This document shows, piece after piece, positions 35,268 through 48,900 of a stretch of 64,000 nucleotides of DNA. The stretch lies in NCBI GenBank assembly GCA_033439295.1, contig JAVTLE010000023.1, positions 3,074,530-3,138,529 of the forward strand. Direction: 5' to 3'. The notes beneath the pieces were generated by a model that was not told the DNA's origin, ran no database searches, and saw only the letters and a list, made by a program, of their open reading frames with translations. A program made the translations under genes and the position numbers. Numbering within the stretch: the stretch's first letter is position 1; each line of letters starts with the position of its first letter. The stretch comes from Deuterostichococcus epilithicus. Lineage: Eukaryota; Chlorophyta; Trebouxiophyceae; Prasiolales; Stichococcaceae.

Positions 35268-38200
35268 ATGGCCGACCCAGCGGCATTCGACCAGCTCGTG
35301 CTGCAGCTCATGAGCAATCAGAATGGGCTGCGGCAGTCTGCGGAGCAGCACTTCGGGAAATTGAAGGTACATTGGCTTGCCAGAACACGCAACGATCACT
35401 GTCCGACAGCTCCTGTGTGCTTTCCATCGGCTGCCTGGCCGACAAGGCTTTCGCACAACTGACCCTGTGGCGCCGCCTCATCCGCAGGACACCAACCCCG
35501 AGGCAACCGTCACAAGTCTGATTGCCGTCCTCAGGCGGTCACCGCAGCCAGATTCCCGCACCTTTTGTGCTGTGCTCCTGCGCAAGGTGCGAATCGAAAC
35601 CCTGTGAAGCACACCTCGATCGAGCGATGGGGCGCGAGCGTGCTCTTTAGCTCACGGCGGGTATGCATCTTGTGTGGGGAGCACCAGGCAGGGCTTGCGC
35701 GACGGTTTCCAGGAATGAAAGGATAGATACTGCCTGTGGGTGGGATCGGAGATCGCGACAGCGCTGGCAATCGAGCGTCAGCTGTCACACACGCAGGTCC
35801 TGACCAAGGACGAGCCGTCGCAATGGCCGAAACTCAGCGCTCCCGTCCAGGTGGGGTTGATCGCCGTGCAATGTCTGTGGGCGCGGCACTGCCAGGCTGC
35901 GCTTTTCAATTGCTCAGGCCGCCTGGTGACCTCGCAGGCACAAGTTCGGATGGAGCTGCTGGAGTGCATCCGCGAGGAGCAGATGCGCTCAATCACCAAA
36001 AAGGTGATGAGGAACATGCCGTGACGGCTGGATATCCACTGCTGCATGTCTAGTCCTCACACGAGAGGCTTGATGCCCAGATGCACTGGAACATCCCAGC
36101 AATGCTTTCGTCCAGGTGTGCGACACCGTGTCGGAGCTGGCGGCGACCATAATGGCCGGCAGCGGCTGGCCGGAGCTGCTGCCGTTCCTCAGCCAGGCGG
36201 TGCAGAGCGGGCAGCCGCGGCTGATGGAGGCGTCGCTTCTCATCTTCGCCCAGCTGGCGGGCCACATGATGGACACCCTCCTGCAGTTCATGGGCACGCT
36301 GCACCAGGCGCGCAGATGTTCGTAGTGCCGTTGGTCCTGTCCTCTCGTGCCTTGCAGATGCGCTGGCTGGAACATGGCTGTCGACGGAGGATGAGCACCC
36401 AGACTCTAGATCCGCCGATGCCAGTGCTCGTGGCGTTGAGCAGGTGCTGCAGGCCGCGCTGGCGCACGAGTCTGTGGACGTGCGGCTGGCAGCAATGCGA
36501 GCTGCGACTGCCTTCATTCAGGTGCCGAGAACCACAGCTGCTTGTGCCTGAGCACGCAAAACATCACTCGAGGGGAGCCCTTCACATATGCACACAGGCG
36601 AAGCACATGACAAAGGGGCACAGCGTTCCGTGTGGCATGACGAGCTGTACCATTTTTGGCCGCTGATGCATATGCTGTCTGGTGCAGAGCCTGGAGTCGC
36701 AGGCGGACAGGGACAAATTCCAGTCCATTACGCCGCTCATGCTGGCCACCATCGGGCACGTGCTCAATGCGGGCGAGGAGACCGCCGCGCAGGAGGCGCT
36801 CGAGATGTTCATCGAGGTGGGCGGCCAGTCGATGTGCTGAGACAGGAACGATTCAGAATTCCGTGGGTATTCACTGCGTGCACGGCTTGTGCCCGACCTT
36901 GCGTTCCGAGCAGCGCTGCTGGCCATTTAACTGCTCGAAAAGACTGCCACGTCTGCAGCAGGTCAGCCGTGTTGAATTCCGTAGCTGTGCGCCGGCCCCG
37001 CATCACGCCTCGAAACCGCTGCCGACAAGCTGCTGCCGGCTGTCGCGACAGGTCGGTGAGGCGCACCCGCGCTTCCTGCGGCGCCAGCTGGGCGAGGTGG
37101 TGGCGGCGATGCTGCAGATCGCGGGCGCAGACGCGCTGGAGGATGCCACCCGCCAGCTGGCGGCCGAGTTCCTCATCACGCTGTGCGAGGCGCGGGACAA
37201 GGCGCCCGGCATGATGCGCAAGCTGCCCACCTTTGCGGAGCAGATCTTCCGCATCATGCTCAACTTCCTGCTGGACATCGAGGTGGCTCCCCTGCTCCGG
37301 TCAAAGTCTTCCGTCCTCGGTGCTGTTCGCGACGCTGCTCGGGCTTGTTTGGGGTTGCGCCCAGTGTGTCCTGTGGGGTTTGTTGAAAGAGCTCTCGACC
37401 GCGGCGGCGCCAGCAACGGCCCAGCAGGCTCAGTGCCCTGATTCGAGGCTCCCAGGAATGTGCATAGCTGCCTCTCATCGCATTTGCTGGCCGTCGCGCA
37501 GGACGACCCGCTGTGGCACCGGGGCGACAGCAACCAGTACGAGTCAGAGGGCGAGGGCGAGCTGTACGAGTTTGGCCAGGTGCGCGTGTGCTGTCTCAAG
37601 CAGTTGACGCGCTAGCTCTTGCAACTGCGAATGGCCTGCTGTCGAGACCTGCCGTCTGCTGTGCACGAGGTGCCAGCAGCTGCTGTTGTCAGCCTTCCGA
37701 CAGCTAGCCACAATCTTGCTGAAGCAAAGCTAACGATGCAGGACAGCACAATGATGTGGTGCTGCATCACTTGCGGATCCTACATTCCATCATGAACACG
37801 TCATTACAGGAGTGCCTGGACCGGCTGGCGCTGAGCCTGGGCGGCAACACAATGATGCCGCTGGTGGGGCGGCTGCTGCCAGCGCTCATGGCGGACCCGG
37901 ACTGGCGGCAGCGCCATGCGGCACTCATCTGCCTCGCCCAAATTGCGGAGGGCTGCGTCAAGGCCATGCTGGGTCACCTTGACTCCCTCGTTGGCATGTG
38001 CCTCCAGGTGGGTCCAGCGGTTGTATCCGGAAAGGGTTTTCCATCTGAGACGGGGTTCAAACGCAAGAGCCAAGCGCGCGCTTGGTATGAACCCTGCTAT
38101 GAAGTCGCCAAGGCACAATCTGAAGCAGTCTGGCCGCGCTTTGTGAAGGCAACAACCGTGGTCATGGGCAACCACGCGGGGTGGCTGTGGGTTTAGCCAC

Positions 38201-38601
38201 TTGCAGTCACCTGACGCAACAGGGGCGCCGGCCTGCCGAGGCTCACAACATGGCGCATGTCCCAGCGTGCAACTCCGCAGAGCGTCGTCCCGGTCGCAGG
38301 CGGGTTCCCTCCCCGGAGGGAGCCGACTCCCGGGGGCATGACGCGATTGCTGATTCCATCGCCGTGGGAAGTCCCGTCGGGATGATTACCTCTTCGGTCC
38401 TACCCAGCAACCGACAGTTCGTCAAAGTTGCTTTTCCTAGGCCTGTTTAAGTGAGACAGCACTTGCTCTGGGGGTGCACCATGGCAGTGCGTCTCTTGTC
38501 GACATCATGCTCGGGCTGCCGGCAAACACTTTCCAGGTGGCCAAGCCCTCTGAGAGCTTCCCGACGGAGCTCCTTGCGGCCGCCGGGGCGGCGGCGGCGG
38601 C

Positions 38602-38636
<35 letters not shown>

Positions 38637-40152
38637 AAACGCCTCCCTGTCCACTGCGACACAGGGTCTGCAGGACCCGGACGCGCATGTGCGGTGGGCG
38701 GCGTGTCAGGCGCTAGGCCAGATGTGCACAGACCTGGGGCCAGACCTGCAGCAGGCGCAGCATGCGACCATGCTGCCGGGGATCATGGCCGTCATGGACG
38801 ACTTCCAAGCCCCCCGCGTCCAGGTTCGGCGCGTCCGAATGTCTGAACCGCCTGGTGCACGCATGCTGTTGCGGCTCTCCGTGACGCGCAGCACCCACTG
38901 ATGGCGCGCTGCCAACCAGCTGGAGGCACGAGCAGGTGTCGCACAGCATTGACCCTGCTCGGCGCACCAGCAAACACAGCGTGCTCTGCAAGCCGCACAG
39001 CCTCAACGCCTTTGTGAGTGGCTCCAGGCGCACGCGAGCGCAGCAGTCGTCAACTTCAGCGAAAACTGCGACCAGGAGCTGCTGCCGCCCTACCTGGACA
39101 CACTCATCACCAAGCTCATGATGCTGCTGCAGAATGGGCAGCGCATGGTGCAGGTTAGTTTTTGTCTTTCTTTCTGTTCTTTTATCTTCTTTTTTCCTTC
39201 TCCTTTCTTTCCAAACACCAAGGCTCGCGAGGCATTGGTGCATTGGTGCGTCCATACAAACAGATGCGCAAACAAATTTGCTTGAAGCGGGCGGAGTGCT
39301 GCTTTTGGCGAGAAGAGGAAGATGAAGGGGTGACTGCTGCAGGTTCTGGTGCTCATCTCCCATCCGGAGGCGTTTGAAACTCGACATTTGGCCCCCGTCC
39401 GTGTGCAGGAAGGGGCGCTGACGGCGCTGGCCAGCGTGGCGGACTGCGCCAAGGCGGCCTTTGAGCGATACTACGATTCCGTCATGCCGCTGCTCCGCAC
39501 CGCGCTCACCAGCAAGGCCGAGGACAAGCAGCAGGTGCGCGGGCGGGTCATCCATTGCTGTGAGGTTGCGTGTTATATGCTGCCGTCTGCAACACTGACG
39601 CCCCATGTCTCCTCCACTCTCTGCGGCGTCTGCCTGCTGTTCTTTGGAACCCGAACGCTGTCCCTGCTGCATTCAAGACTGCAATGCGGCCTCCATCATG
39701 GAGAGGTCCCGTTCACTGGCTGCTCCCTGGTGTCGGCACAGGCGCTGCTGCGGGCCAAGGCACTGGAGTGCATCAGCCTGGTGGGCATGGCGGTGGGGCG
39801 CGACCGCTTCCGCGCGGACGCCCACGAGGTCATGAAATTCATGCAGGCGCTCCAGGTGTGGGATCTCATTCATCTTGGGATCCGCCAACCTTCGCTTTGG
39901 GCTCACTGCCTGCTGCACAGCGACTTGACCTCTGAACAGCTGCAGCTTGGCAGCAGGATGTGGGCCACCGTTACTCGGATTCGACGGTTGTCGAGACGGC
40001 TATGCGAATTGTAATCTAAAATGCAAGAGCACAACGCATGCGGAGCCTTGACCAGGATGATGAGACATTACAGTGATTCTGTTGCCTTCCTAATGAGCGT
40101 CTCCGATGCCGTGAACCCTTAAAATGTGTTCTGACTGGTCTGTCATCACGCC

Positions 40153-40185
<33 letters not shown>

Positions 40186-43100
40186 CCTGCCAGTCTGCGA
40201 TACACCCGCCGTTCTGATGAGTTGAACGTTGTGCCGTGCTGCATTCTGGTGGGTGACTCCTAAGCGGCTGCTTTCGACTCGGCCCGCAGGCACAGCAGCT
40301 AGACCCGGACGACCCGACGGGCGGCTACATGCTGCAGGCGGGCGCACGCATCTGCAAGGCGCTGGGCCCCGAGTTCCTCCCCTACATGGAGATCGTGATG
40401 CCGCCGCTGCTGGCCTCCGCGCAGCTCAAGCCTGACGTCAACATCACTGACGCGGGCTCCGACGCTGATGAAGACTACGAGGACGATGACGAGGTGTGGT
40501 GTCCACAGCACCTTCTTGTTTTTGGCTGGGACCTTCGATCTCTGTTTGATCGTGACCTGATCTAGCTCGCTCGCATTCTGAGAGGTGTAGAGCAGCACGT
40601 GACCTTACCCTCTCTAAGGGAACCCCCTCTGTGAAGAAGCAACTCTCACTATGAGCTCAGGGCTGCATCATGTGTTTGGCCATCCCTCGACCCATTGTAC
40701 CAGCGAAGCCGCCGGCCGCCGTCAGCGTTGCTTGCAGGAGGTTAGCGAGGTTCAACTCTGCCTGAGGATCGATGCTGCCGCGCGCACAGGTGGAGACTAT
40801 ATACCTGGGCGACCGCCGCATCCAGATCCGGACGAGCGTGCTGGAGGAAAAGTCGACGGCCTGCAACATGCTGTGCTGCTACGCGGACGAGCTCAAGGAG
40901 GGCTTCCAGCCGTGGGTCCAGCAGGTGCGGGCGCCACGCGCCGTCGGCGGGCCAGCTCCAGGCAGCAGCCCGGTATAGTATGGATGATGATGACAAGCGG
41001 CGCGGGAGGAGGCAGCTGTGGACCAGCGCAGCACCGTCCGGATGCAGTTGGGCACACGGCGCACCACGGCCTGGCTTTGTCACTGACCGTCTGGTTGCCA
41101 AACTGCCAATGGCAACCGAAAGCGGTTTTAAAACCTGCAGGTGACGGCCATCATGGTGCCGCTGCTGAAGTTCTACTTCCACGAGGACGTGCGTATCGCG
41201 GCGGTGCAGTCGCTGCCGGAGCTGCTGACCGCGGCGACGCTGGCGGTGGAGAAGGGCACCTCGCCCGACGCGACCATGCCCGCGCAGATGCTGGACTTCT
41301 TCTGGCAGCCGCTGCTGGACGCGATGCACAAGGTGCATACTTGCTGATCCTGGCTCCTGCGCTCACACAGGGTCCAGCCTGCGTCGTCCGCAAGTGATTG
41401 GAGAGCTGCACCCTGTGTGTGGCCGGGCGAGCCTGTGCCCTTGCCGTCGCCGCCGCCGGCCACTTGCGTGGCCGCCCACGCGTCGCTGTGCTGGCGCTGC
41501 ATGCTGTGTGGCTTGCCGCCGCAGGCCGCACGACCTTCGTCGCAATGGCATGCCGAACCCTGGAAAACCCTGGTGTGCAGGAACCAGACACGGAGGTGCT
41601 GGTGTCGATGCTGACGTCCATGGAGGAGATCGTGAGCGTCGCCGGCCCCGAGCTGCTGTCACTGGAGCGCCTCGGCCAGGCGCTGGGTGCCCTGCAGGTG
41701 CCGCTACCCCCGCCTCAATGTGCATTCAATAAATTCCTGGTCAAAAAAGCCTTTCAGCTGAAAGGGCATTTCCGCGCTGAAAGCCTCTTTCAGCCCTGCA
41801 ACCATTTCAGCCAAAAGGCCCCTTTGCACCTCCTCCTCGAACCGGTGATGTCAAATGTTCCCGAGAGCAGATGGGGGCCTCGTGCCTCCTGCCGCCTCGC
41901 CTGCAAAGTCGACCGCGGGCCTCTAGACTGTCACATGGCTTGCTTGATCACGAGGCTGCGCCGGCCTTGTGCGCTGTTTCAGCACGTCGGAAACAGCGAA
42001 GTCCTGCTGCCCCTCTGGCGTCACTGCCTTGTCCGCTGCGTCCAACCGCATGGCTGACTCTGGCGCGCAGGAGGTCATCTCATCCAGCGAGGAGCGCCGC
42101 TCGGAGCGTGCGCAGCGGCGTGGCGCGGAGGATTTTGACGAGGAGGAGGCCGAGGCCCTCGAGGTGGGCGCTTCGCATTGCCCCTGCAGACATTATCGTT
42201 GCCTTGCTTTGCTCTGCCATGCCAGCTTCATGCACAGGCTGAGCTTGGCTGGACGCCCTGCAACAGCGGCCAGAGAACCGGGGGATGTATCCACTGCCCT
42301 GACCCTGACTCGCCCCCTGCAAATTAGTATCTCGCAGAACTAGAACTAGCTTGCGTAATTGGCGTTTGTGGCCTGGAAATTTTCAGGTCACTGCTGTTTT
42401 GTGTACGAATGGTGAAATCAGTGCTTCCTCGTTTTCCCTGCGAGGCTGCCCGAGCACATCGTGCTGTCGGGGTCCGTCCTCTTCCCGACTCGGTGCCTGC
42501 CTGACCCAAAGCCCGAAACCCTAAAACACTTCCCGCAGGAGGAGAACGAGGCGGAGGAGGAGCTGCTGGACGGTGTGTCGTCGGTGCTGTCCTCTGCGCT
42601 GCGCAAGTGGGGCGACGCCGCCATGCCCTTCGTGGAGGCCCTCATGCCGGCCATCGGCCAGGTGTCCGTCATGTCTCCCTGCTGCAAGTGGCCCCGCCTG
42701 TGTGCCATGAGCATCGGGAAATTTGAGCGACTTCGTTCCAGCGGCTGCGGATGGCACACAGTTCTCTGATGTCCTGGTGCTCACGGCTCGCGCATTCATG
42801 CGTGCCTGCATCTGTGCCGCGCTTCATCATCATCTCCCCCGCTCGCGCGAGCCGCCCCAGCCTCTGGTCCCCCCGCGCCGAGCGCTCACCCAAGATTCCC
42901 CTCCACCTCCACCCCTGTGCGCGCCTACGAGCGGGCAGTAACGGATGGCGCTCGAGCACGGCATCGACGAGTGCTGCTGGGCTGACGCATGGACTTACTG
43001 AGCCAACGCTCACTCAGGCTCCGCCTCTCCTCTTGCGCAGCTGCTGAGCGGGCAGGACAGGACAGCGTGCGAGCGCCGCATCGGCGTGTGCGTCATGGAC

Positions 43101-44834
43101 GACATCCTGGAGCACTCTGCGACCGGCAGCGTCAAGTACATGGCCCAGATCCTGCCCGTGCTGCTGCAGGCCGCCCAGGACAAGGCGCGCGTTTTTTGAA
43201 CATTTGCGCATCGCAGCTCGTTGTCCGCCTGGGATGTGAATGCCCTCGTTTGCGCCCCGCGAGCAGTCTCACTGCTTCCAGGCGTTGAGAGCCAACCTGC
43301 AGCTGCCTGTGCGCCAGTTACGCATGCGAGAGGCAGTGCTGGCCGCAGCCCTCGCAGCGCCGTCGCCTGCGCCTGCGCGTGAGCCTCGCAGGCTGCGTCC
43401 TGCTCGATGTCATAAGCGGAGCGGAGCGAAAGAATGCATGCAGGGTTCGCCAGCCTCGGCTGCAGCAAGGTGGTCCACCCTTTCCCTGATGCCACGGTCA
43501 CTGGCATTGCGCAGGACGTGGACCTGCGGCAGGCGGCAGTGTACGGGCTGGGCATTGCGGCGCAGCACCGGCGGGAGGCCTTCCGGCCGGTCGCGCCGCA
43601 GGCAACGCAGCTGCTGGTGGCCATTGCTTCGGCGCCCGAAGCGCACTCGGAGCAGAGCGCCGCCGCCACAGACAACGCGGTCGCCGCCCTTGGCAAGGCA
43701 CGTGCAACCGCCCATGTCTGCTTGTGGTCATGAACTGACATGAGTTGTCTCGTGCTGTTCCTCCTTTGCAGAGCGCAGGGGAGCTGGTGGAGCTTGTAGC
43801 CCACTCGCCCTGCTGGACACCTCCCTGACATTGTCCACTCAGCAGTATCGTCGCCAAGTGGCCACCGAGACGGTCGGACTGCCCCAACTGTCACTGCACC
43901 TGCATCGGCAATGCATCTGTAGCTTTCTCGCTGGATCAGTGACCCTCTCTTTTGACGCTGCAGGTGCTGGAGTTCCAGGGGGAGTCGGTGGACGGGCCGG
44001 CGGTGGCGGCCACCTGGCTGGCCGCGCTGCCGCTGACGGCGGACGAGCTGGAGGGCGCTGTCGCTCACGAGCAGCTGGTGCGCCTGGTCGAGGCCTCCGA
44101 CCCCAGGTGCGCAGCAGTTGTAGGGTAGGGGTCTAGAGTTAGAGTCAGTAGGTCTCCTCTCCCTTCCCTGCTGCACGCTTCTTGCCCAGCCGCAGTAGAT
44201 TTTCCCCCTCCGCCCACTCCGCCCACTCAACGACAACGGCACCATCTGGCCGTGCCCCCGGTTGGCTGCCCTTGCCTGCGGAGCTGCTGGGAAGGATCTC
44301 CTTCGCCAAGCAGACGCCCTGTCTCGCATCCGCGGCTGACCGGCGCGGCGCGCCGTCGCTGCAGGGTACTGGGCGAGCAGAACGCCAACCTGCCGCGCAT
44401 TATGGGCATCATGGCGGCGGTGCTGGCGCGCGGCACTGACCTCGCGTCTGAGGACACCCTGCGCCGCATGGCCGCCCTCATCCAGCAGATGCGCTCCGGC
44501 CTGCCGCCGCAGGTGTGCTGTGCTGTCTGTCTGGCTCTGGTCGTCTGATTGCTGTGCGGAGGCTGCAGGTCAGTTTGCGGACACGTGCAGCGTTGCGCGG
44601 CTTTCTGCCGCAGCGGACGTGCTGCTGCGGTCGAAGCTGCCGGCTCGAGCGTGCGTGCACGAACGTGGCCTTAGTCGTGGCCTGACAGCGAGCTGCGGCG
44701 GGCAGCAAGCGGCATAGGCGTGCTAAGGGTGCCTCTTTGCCGGTTTGCAGGTGTTCCAGGAGCTCGTCAGCCAGATGGACCAGAAGCAGCAGGCGACACT
44801 GCAGAGCGTGATCGCTAGCCAAGCGTCGGCATGA
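35268..44834 (+). CDS. IPO5: Importin-5 / karyopherin beta-3 (HEAT repeats)
   Basis: Nuclear import receptor that carries ribosomal proteins and histones with Ran-GTP release (family knowledge). Start ATG 35268 gives [20 protein letters not shown], the usual N-terminal helix. Well-read exons include 35268-35366, 35488-35586, 35938-36003, from 36116, and from 38674 ([17 protein letters not shown]). Recognisable HEAT blocks follow: [17 protein letters not shown] (39740-39855), [21 protein letters not shown] (about 40792-40923), [15 protein letters not shown] (about 41142-41331) and [17 protein letters not shown] (about 43517-43697). The C-terminus, from the exon starting [12 protein letters not shown], ends VIASQASA at 44834. 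An acidic [10 protein letters not shown] segment near 37545-37578 matches the acidic loop of the family. More than 20 introns; several borders in 35590-37800 are not fixed. Very sure of the family. Confidence 0.92.
38588..38636 (+). repeat. Intronic GCG/GCT trinucleotide repeat
   Basis: About 4-5 GCG units followed by about 12 GCT units. It could encode polyalanine, but it lies inside the intron 38008-38673: the flanking exons VGMCLQ and [10 protein letters not shown] join directly in frame and match the uninterrupted family sequence. Confidence 0.85.
40155..40183 (+). repeat. (CA)n microsatellite in an importin intron
   Basis: About 14 uninterrupted CA dinucleotides between the exon ending near 39855 and the exon beginning [12 protein letters not shown] near 40290. 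It is non-coding. Confidence 0.9.
41751..41815 (+). repeat. Fold-back CTTTCAGC/GCTGAAAG repeat in an importin intron
   Basis: Contains the perfect 14-bp palindrome ctttcagctgaaag (41751-41764) and an 8-bp inverted repeat gctgaaag/ctttcagc (41776-41783 and 41787-41794). A further tttcagcc lies near 41805. A related sequence occurs in an RPN10 intron (about 52385-52418). Confidence 0.7.
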
Positions 44835-45994
44835 GTTGACGCCCGCGAAGCTGATGCTGCCCTGCGGGAGGGCGGCTCCTGCACCTAGGGGTTCACCTAG
44901 CTTCAGAGAGCATATTACGTACCATCGGTTTGAACGCTGTGGTTTGCAATCGCACCGCCACGTAGCGGCTGCACGCGCAGCCGACGCGTCTAGGTAGCAC
45001 TAACTTTTTGTCTGGACAGGGCTGCCGCCTGTGTCAACCTACACATAGGTTTGTCGGTTGATGTGTCAGCACATTTGCACACCGCATGGCTTGGTCTTGT
45101 GAAGTGATCTGTGGCGAGCCCCTCGAAAAGGGTGTGAGGTAAAACGAAGCAATCATGTCTCGTCTTTCCCGAGGCAGTATCGGCGTGTGGCCGCCAACGC
45201 CGACACTGACCTTTCCTTTCCAGCTTTAGGTATCAGCAGCCAAGGGCATGTAGATCAGAGGCTGCTGTCGTCGGGGTGCCAGGTCTAGGTAGCTGTAGCC
45301 CTTCCACAGCCGCGCTACCGTGCTCCGGCGAAACTCGAGCGCCCGGGACTGACCAGCCACCTCGAAACAAGGTGAGCGTGGTGTGGATCCAACCGGTAGG
45401 CGCCGGTCTGCGTGTGCATTGCGAGCGGAGCTACGATGTCGGTTTGGTCGGCGGAATAGTCGGCGCTGCCAAGATCGCTTCGCGAATTGTCAACTGCTTC
45501 AGTGCCGTCGGCCACCGCACGTCGATCCTTCGCGATCGCCCGCCACCACGTCAAGTGTCCCAGTTCATTTCGTTGACTTGCATCAGCACCGCATGCAATT
45601 GTGCCCAGCTCGACTGCTCGTCTCGTGCACAGCACCACGCAGCGAATTCGAAGGTTCGCGAAACCATCGATCACCGTCTGCCATGTCTGCGATGCGGGGG
45701 CAGGACAATTGTCTCTGACCGATGCTGCACTGTGGCTGTGCAGGTAGTGCAACCACGATGGCGCTGATGACGCGCAGTCAAGGACCGGCGCCAGATCTGA
45801 CCGGCGCGCCATCTCTGGCCGGACGGGAGGGCGACGGTGCGCGGCGCACTCACAGACATTGACACATGCAAGGCATGGTCCCCGAATGATGTTTCGCACC
45901 GTGCATCAGGCCTTGATGGTTGGCTCGCAAATGCTTTCATTCACGTGTTGCTGACACGAGGCCAATTCATGTGTGCATCATGCTGCCCATGCAG
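44835..45994. other. Intergenic region / possible 5' exons of the AP2 gene
   Basis: About 1.16 kb with the importin 3' UTR and the promoter and probably first exon(s) of the AP2 gene. An open frame at 45276-45767 has no recognisable domain. It may be a leader exon or chance. No RNA gene recognised. Confidence 0.4.
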
Positions 45995-48900
45995 CAGCGG
46001 GCAAGGGGGTGCAGCCGGCTACCTCGGCGAGCTCGCCGCAGAGCCAACAGACTAGCAGCTTCACCACCAACAACAAGGTGCACAACCTGCCGCCGAAGTC
46101 TGCTGACAAGCCGCGTGTCGGCAGCACCGAGAGCAGGTGGGTTACTCAAGCAGAGTGCTGTGCGACCCATGCTACATTGACTGTCCTCAGGCTCGTGTAC
46201 CATGCCATTTGCGCAATAATAGTGTACTCGCACACTATGCTTCGTCCACCGATATGCCCAGCAGGCTGCCCAAGTTGGCCACATGCCGCTCAACACGTCA
46301 AAGACTGGTGGGGCCAAGAAGAGCAGCGCAGCACACATCGGCGCCGCTGAGCGGCAGCGGGAGAGAAACATTAGATCTGACGATGAACACCTCAATGCGT
46401 TACCGACGTCGATTTTGCCTGTGGTGCAGTCGCAGCAGGAAGTCGGCTGTGACGGCGCACGTCGAGCGCAAGGGCAACCGGAACACGTCCCGCTTCCGCG
46501 GTGTCACCTTACACTGCAGGTGCATGCGGCACAACCGGCTCGTCGCTCCGCTGTTCCGCACACTGTATCAATTGCTTTGTGGCTTACCCACGAGCCGGCT
46601 GCAGAGCATACTCTGCTGGCACAGGGGGTTGCCAGAGTTTGCAGCTTGCCTACAGGCATGTGCCGCCTGGGCCTTGAATTCGCGTGTCTTTCAAACAGGA
46701 CTGGAAGGTACGAGTCGCACATCTGGGAGGACCGCAAACAGGTGAAAAAACACTGATAATGCTCAGCCGGTCGAGAGCTGCAGAAACCTACACATGAGGA
46801 CTTAGTGCATCTGAGAACACAAGCATGCTCACGCCAATGTGCAAGTCAATGTGCGACGCCAACACTGCCACATGTCAATGCCCACGTCCTTGCCGCAGAT
46901 CTACCTGGGCGGCTTCGACACTGAGAAGCAGGCAGCGCTGGCATATGACATGTGCGTCTGCAGTTGATGCCCAACCATCGAAGCTGCCCACACGACCGCT
47001 GCGCACTCGCTCTTTGCCTTGTTCCGGCAGGTCTGTCTGAACATGCTGCATCAGGTCTGAGCGCACCTTTGCCATGCGCAGCGCCGCCGTCAAGTTCCGC
47101 GCCGACGAGGCGGTCACCAACTTCGCGCTGTCCAACTACCGCCGAGAGTTTGAGCACTTTGACGAGGTTCGACTGCACTCTGAACCCTTCCTGGCCACAC
47201 TTGAGCCTGAGGCACAGCAGACCATAACATCATGACATAGACACAAAAAGACACCGTCAACGCAGGCTGTGAGGTCACACTGCCATGTCCTGCAGATCAC
47301 GAGGGAGGAACTGGTGTTGTCGCTGCGGCAGCAGTCCAAGGGGTTCCAGCGGTCCAGCAGCCAATTCCGCGGCGTGACGCGCCACCAGAAAGGCAAGTGG
47401 GAGGCGCGCATCGGCCAGGTGGGTTTCCTTACACACGCTGGGCGACGCCGCCACAGACCCCAGGATGATGTTTTTGGGGGGCTCTTGGCATCTCCAACCT
47501 GCTGCCACATCCTATCTCTGATGGGTTGCGACGCCGCCACGCCTCATCAGCGAATCCCGCATGACTCCTGCATGACCCGCTGACGCCGCCAACGTGTGCA
47601 GATGGTGGGCAAGAAGTACAAGTACCTCGGCCTTTACGACACCGAGGTGGAGGCCGCCGTGGCGTACGATGTCGAGTCGGTGCAGCGCAAAGGCCTCGAT
47701 GCCGTCACCAACTTTGCGCTGGACGAGTACACCGAGCACCTCAGTGCGCGCCTCTTAAGGATCTAGTGTATGGTTTGTGCGTGGCGGCTGTTGACGCTCC
47801 CTGCTGCATGCTGCTGCTGCCTCGGATCAGTGGTGCCTGGAAAATTCGCACGAAGACGTGCGACACCAATGTCTAGTGAACTTCTGGTTTACAATCGTGC
47901 CGGCCTTGCATCAGGCGAGGACCAGATTGCAGAGGCCTGGCGGCGCGGCCTCATAACGACACAACATGGTGCGGCTGCGGCAGTGCTTCGCGTCAGTGCT
48001 TGCTCTCGTCCCGGCAGCTCTTGAACTGCTGCTGGTCATCACCTTGCCCTGCCCAGCTCGCTGCTCATAGTTCTACGCAAGCCCGTCTCATGGCGCTCAC
48101 ATGACATGGCAGCTGCAGCTGCGGGGGCGACAGAGGGCGACGCCGACCCGGAACACTTCGACCTGCTGCGGCCGAGTGCCACTGCCGCAGCGCCGTGCAC
48201 TGGGTCAGATTGTGGCGCCTCTGCAGCAGCAGGGCACGATGGACAGCGGTCCAATGACAGCATCTTGGCAGAGGGCGAGCCACTGGAGGCGGCCGGGCTG
48301 GGCGCAGGCCTGGGAAACGAGCCGGAGGACGGTTTCACGGTGTCCATTGCCGCCAGCCCCCGCACTGGCGGCCCGCCGACCATTCCCGAGGCGCATGCTG
48401 GAGCCGCGCCCCAGGCTGCCGACGCCTCGCGTAAGTGCCGTGCCTCAGAGCTCGCTTTGGTCCAATGGAGAGAGCATTGACTCCACCCATAAGTGCGTCA
48501 TCCATCCTGCTGGCTGCTGTTCTCTGTCGAGTAACATCGCGTGTGAGCAGAGTTGTGTAGCATGCGCAGCTGGCGAGCACAGCACCTTTGCGGAGTTCGA
48601 CTGGGGAGGGCTCAGCGTCGGGCCGCACACCAGCGACAGCGGCGACCACTTCGGTGACGTCATCAGCTGGCAGGAGGAAGACAGCAGTTTCTGGGATGTG
48701 CTCGCGGTTGAAGAGCCGCTGCATCGGGACCACGATGAGCAGGCGCCACCGCCGCCTCCGCCGCTGCCGCTGCCGCCGCCGCCGCCGCAGCAGCAGCAGC
48801 CACCCCGACTCGATGTGTCGCCGCTGCACGTGCCGCAGCCGCAGGCTTCAATGCAGAGCGGCGACGCTGCCGCAAGCGCAGAGGTGCGCCTGCCTTGATG

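Noticed and set aside
38474-38716. Polyalanine open frame as a possible importin exon
   Set aside because: Exons VGMCLQ and [10 protein letters not shown] join directly in phase and match the family without an insertion, so the repeat is intronic.
43010-44329. Minus-strand open frame of 439 codons
   Set aside because: It lies antisense to importin-5 exons with clear HEAT-repeat homology. Long antisense frames are expected in GC-rich coding DNA and this one shows no domain.
45276-45767. Open frame of 163 codons before the AP2 gene
   Set aside because: No domain and no join to the AP2 exons that I could show; kept as unassigned intergenic sequence.
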